Assembly: GCA_902766875.1 (NCBI GenBank)
Contig: CACXFI010000021.1
Location: 1-7,923, forward strand
DNA length: 7,923 nt
Source: an uncultured Erysipelotrichaceae bacterium
Lineage (GTDB): Bacteria; Bacillota_I; Bacilli_A; RF39; UBA660
Direction of reading: 5' to 3'
The notes under the pieces: model-generated
Database searches by the model: none
Told to the model about the DNA's origin: nothing
The model's input: the letters and a program-made list of their open reading frames with translations, nothing else
Position numbers and translations under genes: made by a program
Shown here: in pieces, positions 4,834 through 7,923 of the stretch
Layout of the letters: every line of letters begins with the position of its first letter
Position numbering within the stretch: position 1 is the first letter of the stretch

Positions 4834-6852
4834 ATGAATAATAAATTTTATAATTATTTATATGATTATATGGTAAAAGAAGGATTTGTAAAAGATACAA
4901 ATCCTAAAGATCAAAAAGAAAAATTATTAATAGCAATAGAATATCTAGATAAAATAAATAGAACTCATATAGATTCTAGATTAGATATATTAAGAAAAAT
5001 GTATTTAGATAGATATGTAATTAAATATGAAGATATACCAGATAGTTATTTTAAACATCAAGAACAGTTGTATTTAGAAAGAGGGTTTGGACATCATACC
5101 TTAACAGAGCAGGAAAGAAAAGAAACAGCAGAAACAGTTATAAATGATCAAAAAGTATCTTTAGAAAGAATATTAGATTATTTCTTTAGTGAAGATGCTA
5201 GATTCTATCCGGATTATTTAAGATTTTGGGCATTTCAAGGAATTATAAATCTAGGTAGTTATGATAAGAAGACAGAAAAGTTTGGAAGAAGAACTAAAGG
5301 AACAGTAGTACCATATATAGATATTAACAGGGAAGCTTTAGCCTTATCTATAAATGAAATAAATAAATATATAAAAGGTGAAGAAGTAGAAGATATAAAT
5401 ATATTAGAGTCATTATTTAAGAATCAAGGAGGATTAAATAATTCCTTTTCAAGACTATATACATATTATCTAAATAAAGTAAATAATAGTAAGAAATCTA
5501 ATATTAATTCTAATGAAGGAGTATGGATAAAATATGCTCAAGGTAGTGACCATATAAAGTTAGTTAAATCATTAGAAGGAAAAGGAACAGGATGGTGTAC
5601 AGCAGGAGAAAGTACTGCTAAGTTACAACTATCTAATGGAGACTTTTATGTTTATTATACAAAAGGAGAAACAGGAAAATATACAGAACCTAGAATTGCC
5701 ATTAGAATGGATGGACATGATAAAATAGGAGAAATAAGAGGAGTAGCACCTAATCAAAATATAGAATCAGATATGGAAGGTATAGTAGATAATAAATTAG
5801 AAGAATTCCCAGATAGAGATAAATATAAGAAAAAAGTATCTGATATGAGATTATTAACAACTATCTATAAGAAACATCAAAAGCAAGAAGAACTATCTAT
5901 AGAAGAACTAAGATTCTTATATGAGATAGATGATAAAATACAAGGATTTGGATATCAAAAAGATCCAAGAATAAAGGAAATAATAGGTACAAGAGATATA
6001 AGAGATGATTTATCTAAGGTATTCAATTGTTCTAAAGAAGAAATAGGATTAAAACCAAAAGATGCACTTAGTTATAAACAGTTAAAATTTTATTATGGAG
6101 ATTTAGATTTAAGTTATTTAAGAAGTGCTAAAGGAATAAAACTACCTCAAAGAATTGGAGGAGCATTATATTTAAGTGGTTTAACTAATGCCAAAGATTT
6201 AACTTTACCACAAAGTATTGGAGGATTTTTGGAATTAACCAGTTTAACTAGTGCTGAAGGTTTAACCTTACCTCAAAGAATTGGAGGAGGATTATATTTA
6301 AGTGGTTTAATCAGTGCCAATGGTTTAACCTTACCACAAAGAATTGGGTGGAATGTGAATTTGGCTAATTTAGCTAGTGCCGAAGGTTTAATCTTTCCTC
6401 AAGAAATAGAAGGAAATTTATATTTAGGAAGTTTAACTAGTGCCGAAGGCTTAACCTTACCTCAAAGTATTGGAGGAGATTTATATTTAGGAAATTTAAC
6501 CAGTACCAATGGTTTAACCTTACCACAAAGAATTGGGGGGAATTTGAATTTAGCTAGTTTAGCTAGCGCTGATGGTTTAAACTTGCCACAAAGAATTGGA
6601 GGAGATTTAGTTTTAAGGAGTTTAACTAGCGCCGAAGGTTTAATTTTACCTGAAGAAATTGGAGGAGATTTATTTTTAGGAAATTTAACCAGTACCAATG
6701 GTTTAACCTTACCACAAAGTATTGGAGGAGATTTAGATTTAAGAAGTTTAATCAGTGCTAAAGGTTTAGTATTTCCTGATAATTATAGTTATGGTTATGT
6801 TATTGCACCACCACACTTAAATATAGAAAATAAGTCTGGAAGAAGAAAATAA
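4834..6852 (+). CDS. Large repeat protein of unknown function (W-C-x-x-G domain + 21-residue repeats)
   Basis: A 672-residue protein with no signal peptide or membrane segment, so probably cytoplasmic. I see three parts. Residues 1-220 are charged and mostly helical, with a conserved-looking stretch near YPDYLRFWAFQGI followed by R-R-T-K-G-T-V-V-P and N-R-E-A-L-A. Residues about 225-400 form a compact domain with GTGWCTAGE (251-259, C255), GDFYVYYTKG (269-278), PRIAIRM (286-292) and IGEIRGVAPNQNI (298-310). This loosely resembles the conserved part of PcfJ-like proteins of conjugative elements, but I cannot claim homology. Residues 437-646 are ten 21-residue repeats, then a short cap ending NKSGRRK. 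From memory, proteins with this architecture occur in candidate-phyla (Patescibacteria) and gut bacterial genomes, always unassigned. The ATG at 4834 is chosen because AAAGGA (4817-4822) lies 11 bases upstream; the GTG at 4825 is only 2 bases from it. It has its own promoter and terminators on both sides. Enzymatic or binding function is unknown. Confidence 0.85.
   Translation: MNNKFYNYLYDYMVKEGFVKDTNPKDQKEKLLIAIEYLDKINRTHIDSRLDILRKMYLDRYVIKYEDIPDSYFKHQEQLYLERGFGHHTLTEQERKETAETVINDQKVSLERILDYFFSEDARFYPDYLRFWAFQGIINLGSYDKKTEKFGRRTKGTVVPYIDINREALALSINEINKYIKGEEVEDINILESLFKNQGGLNNSFSRLYTYYLNKVNNSKKSNINSNEGVWIKYAQGSDHIKLVKSLEGKGTGWCTAGESTAKLQLSNGDFYVYYTKGETGKYTEPRIAIRMDGHDKIGEIRGVAPNQNIESDMEGIVDNKLEEFPDRDKYKKKVSDMRLLTTIYKKHQKQEELSIEELRFLYEIDDKIQGFGYQKDPRIKEIIGTRDIRDDLSKVFNCSKEEIGLKPKDALSYKQLKFYYGDLDLSYLRSAKGIKLPQRIGGALYLSGLTNAKDLTLPQSIGGFLELTSLTSAEGLTLPQRIGGGLYLSGLISANGLTLPQRIGWNVNLANLASAEGLIFPQEIEGNLYLGSLTSAEGLTLPQSIGGDLYLGNLTSTNGLTLPQRIGGNLNLASLASADGLNLPQRIGGDLVLRSLTSAEGLILPEEIGGDLFLGNLTSTNGLTLPQSIGGDLDLRSLISAKGLVFPDNYSYGYVIAPPHLNIENKSGRRK
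6142..6771 (+). repeat. Ten tandem 63-bp units encoding 21-residue LRR-like repeats
   Basis: Ten exact-length units (residues 437-646), without insertion or deletion, follow the pattern L-P-Q-x-I-G-G-x-L-x-L-x-x-L-x-S-A-x-G-L-T. A partial unit (GDLDLSYLRSAKGIK) precedes them and a degenerate one (FPDNYSYG) caps them. The regular leucines and the L-P start resemble short bacterial leucine-rich repeats of the YopM/IpaH kind, and a right-handed solenoid is the likely fold. Positions 4, 8, 10 and 12-13 of the unit vary most and would form the exposed surface. Confidence 0.9.
6469..6719 (+). repeat. Higher-order duplication within the repeat array (189-bp period)
   Basis: Bases 6469-6530 and 6658-6719 are 61 of 62 identical (single difference 6485 A versus 6674 T) at an offset of 189 bases, exactly three repeat units. 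Units 6 and 9 therefore encode nearly the same sequence (G-N-L-T-S-T-N-G-L-T-L-P-Q), whereas other unit pairs differ more. This points to recent duplication of a three-unit block or conversion between units. Confidence 0.75.
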
Positions 6853-6872
6853 TAATTAAATTATATATAAGC

Positions 6873-6925
6873 ATAAAAGAACTAAAACATTACGATAAGG
6901 TAATCTTTAGTTCTTTTATATTTAT
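6873..6925 (+). terminator. Rho-independent terminator after the repeat-protein gene
   Basis: A perfect 14-bp stem (ATAAAAGAACTAAA at 6873-6886 with its complement at 6906-6919) is extended inward, past a small internal loop, by ATTAC/GTAAT (6889-6893 with 6900-6904) around a 6-base loop. T-rich sequence (TTCTTTTATATTTA) covers the right arm and what follows. The near-symmetry would allow termination on both strands, though no minus-strand gene is present. Confidence 0.85.
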
Positions 6926-6942
6926 ATATATTAAAATATAAT
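6914..6942 (+). promoter_or_regulatory. Possible promoter of the CPBP protease gene
   Basis: TATAAT at 6937-6942 with a weak TTTTAT (3 of 6) 17 bases upstream, inside the preceding terminator arm. It is only 11 bases from the ATG, so a standard start site would fall after the Shine-Dalgarno AGGTGA (6943-6948). Either transcription starts unusually early or an unrecognised AT-rich -10 further upstream is used. Confidence 0.3.
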
Positions 6943-6953
6943 AGGTGAAGTAT

Positions 6954-7661
6954 ATGAATTATATAAAAAATCTAATTAAATCTTTAATACCAATTTTAGT
7001 AATCTATATTTTAAATTACCTAGTTATAATTATACTATCTTTAATATATACATTATTATTTAACAATAATTTAGATATATTTATAAATAACTATTTACCA
7101 TACTTATTAATACCATACTTTGTATTAATAATATTATTCATAAAACATAAATATAAATATCCTAATAATAAAACAAATATATCTAAATACTATCTATCCC
7201 TATCATTAGGTATATCGCTATCGGTATTTCTTAATATGATAATATTTCTAATAATTAAAGATATTCCTACACCTACAACTAATTTAATAACATCCATAAT
7301 ATCAAGTGCTATTATAGGCCCAATCTTTGAAGAATATATCTTTAGATATTATTTATTAAATAAAATAAAAACATTTAATAATAATACTATATCTATCTTA
7401 ATAGGTACTACTATTTTTGCTATAGTACATACTTCTATAACTAATATAATTTTTGCTTTTATTCTAGGATTATTTCTAAATCTAATCTACCATAAATATA
7501 AAAATATAAATCTAAGCATTGTATTACATACAGGAGCTAACCTAATAGCAATTTTTCTAAAAGAATACAACTTTTTAATTCTAATTCTTTCATTTTTAAA
7601 TTTATTAATATATTCCCTAATATTTCTTAAAAATAAAAATCAAATTTCTTTACATTTATAA
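6954..7661 (+). CDS. CPBP-family intramembrane glutamic endopeptidase
   Basis: A 235-residue integral membrane protein of the CPBP (CAAX protease and bacteriocin-processing, Abi) family. All three family motifs are intact: E126-E127-x-x-x-R131 in FEEYIFRYYLL, F155-x-x-x-H159 in FAIVH, and H192-x-x-x-N196 in HTGANL. These provide the glutamate/histidine active site within the membrane. About seven or eight hydrophobic segments are visible, the first at about 11-36 and the last at about 207-226. Bacterial members cleave membrane peptides, process or give immunity to bacteriocins, or act on regulators; nothing here fixes the role, and no bacteriocin precursor is seen nearby. The ATG at 6954 is chosen because AGGTGA (6943-6948) ends 5 bases before it; the GTG at 6945 lies within that site. 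The gene follows a strong terminator, so it starts its own unit. It could read into dnaB, which begins 38 bases after its stop. Confidence 0.9.
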   Translation: MNYIKNLIKSLIPILVIYILNYLVIIILSLIYTLLFNNNLDIFINNYLPYLLIPYFVLIILFIKHKYKYPNNKTNISKYYLSLSLGISLSVFLNMIIFLIIKDIPTPTTNLITSIISSAIIGPIFEEYIFRYYLLNKIKTFNNNTISILIGTTIFAIVHTSITNIIFAFILGLFLNLIYHKYKNINLSIVLHTGANLIAIFLKEYNFLILILSFLNLLIYSLIFLKNKNQISLHL

Positions 7662-7677
7662 TCATTTATTATAAAAT
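7649..7677 (+). promoter_or_regulatory. Possible promoter of dnaB
   Basis: TTTACA (7649-7654, 5 of 6), a 17-base spacer and TAAAAT (7672-7677, 5 of 6). The -35 overlaps the last codons of the protease gene. The -10 ends 22 bases before the ATG at 7700, the same distance as for hpf, and would again give a leader of about 16 bases. Confidence 0.4.
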
Positions 7678-7699
7678 ATAACTAAGGAAAGTGGTTTTG

Positions 7700-7923
7700 A
7701 TGGAACAATATAACTTATTACCAGCTGATACTTATGTCGTATATAATAAAACTATTCTAAAAAACGAAGACAGACAAATACTTAATATGTTATATCAACC
7801 AATATTAGGACCATTACCCTTAATGTTATATTTTTCTTTATGGTCTGACTTAGACAAAAGTGAAATTATAAGTAGTGAATATAATCATCATCACTTAGAA
7901 GCCAATATGCATATGACTTTAAG
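7700..7923 (+). CDS. dnaB: Replication initiation/helicase loader protein DnaB, N-terminal part (cut by window edge)
   Basis: Only the first 74 codons are present; the gene continues past the right edge. The visible residues match the start of Bacillus-type DnaB (the DnaB/DnaD-family loader, not the replicative helicase): A-D-T-Y-V-V, then EDRQILNMLYQPILGP and LMLYFSLWSDLD, which align with the D-R-Q-I-I-x-x-L-Y-Q-P-L-I-G-P...L-Y-x-x-L-W motif I recall from that protein. This region is the N-terminal winged-helix domain that starts the DnaA-DnaD-DnaB-DnaI cascade loading helicase at oriC and at stalled forks. In Bacilli dnaB is usually followed by dnaI, which would be expected just beyond the window. 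AAGGAAA (7684-7690) lies 9 bases before the ATG and supports the start. Whether it is co-transcribed with the protease gene upstream is undecided. Confidence 0.88.
   Translation, partial: MEQYNLLPADTYVVYNKTILKNEDRQILNMLYQPILGPLPLMLYFSLWSDLDKSEIISSEYNHHHLEANMHMTL

Noticed and set aside
6462..6698. Minus-strand open frame across the repeat array, encoding a proline/lysine-rich repeated peptide
   Set aside because: It is the antisense shadow of the 63-bp repeats; the period of three-base multiples keeps any frame open. It has no separate start context.
6142..6771. CRISPR-like array
   Set aside because: The 63-bp units are contiguous, coding and in frame, without spacer sequences.
1..7923. Mycoplasma-type code with TGA as tryptophan
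   Set aside because: All tryptophans in conserved positions are TGG and no gene needs TGA read-through. Absence of TGA stops among seven genes is too small a sample to mean more.

Overview
The window is very AT-rich bacterial DNA from a low-GC Gram-positive. Arginine is mostly AGA, isoleucine is often ATA, and Shine-Dalgarno sites have the AAGGAG/GAGGTG form. A DnaB-type helicase loader fragment at the right edge is a Bacilli marker (Bacillus-type DnaB/DnaD initiation proteins). Tryptophan is written TGG and no long gene is broken by in-frame TGA, so the genetic code looks standard rather than Mycoplasma-like. An uncultured gut Bacilli or Erysipelotrichia/RF39-type genome fits, but this is an inference without a phylogenetic marker. 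All genes are on the + strand and stop codons are only TAA or TAG.

Layout: (1) 1-2238 is a two-gene operon of acetate kinase (ackA) and a DHH/DHHA1 phosphoesterase of the NrnA type, with an extended -10 promoter in front and a hairpin terminator overlapping the end of nrnA. (2) 2239-4802 is a three-gene operon: the long form of ribosome hibernation factor HPF, then two adjacent paralogous nucleotidyltransferases. Tandem extended -10 promoters precede it and a strong terminator follows. (3) 4750-6925 holds one large gene for a 672-residue soluble protein. It has an unusual helical N-terminal part, a central W-C-x-x-G / G-D-F-Y-V-Y-Y domain and ten perfect-length 21-residue repeats at the C-terminus. 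Its best promoter lies inside the previous operon's terminator. (4) 6954-7661 is a CPBP-family intramembrane protease. (5) From 7700 to the edge is the start of dnaB, a helicase loader.

Most of the window is ordinary core metabolism and stress physiology: acetate/ATP production, nanoRNA or pAp turnover, ribosome dimerisation, sugar-nucleotide synthesis and replication initiation. The exception is the 672-residue repeat protein, a single-gene transcription unit of unknown function and the best candidate for undescribed biology. No tRNA, rRNA, CRISPR array, insertion sequence or phage structural gene was seen. The longest non-coding gap is about 155 bases (2224-2378) and is explained by a terminator and two promoters.
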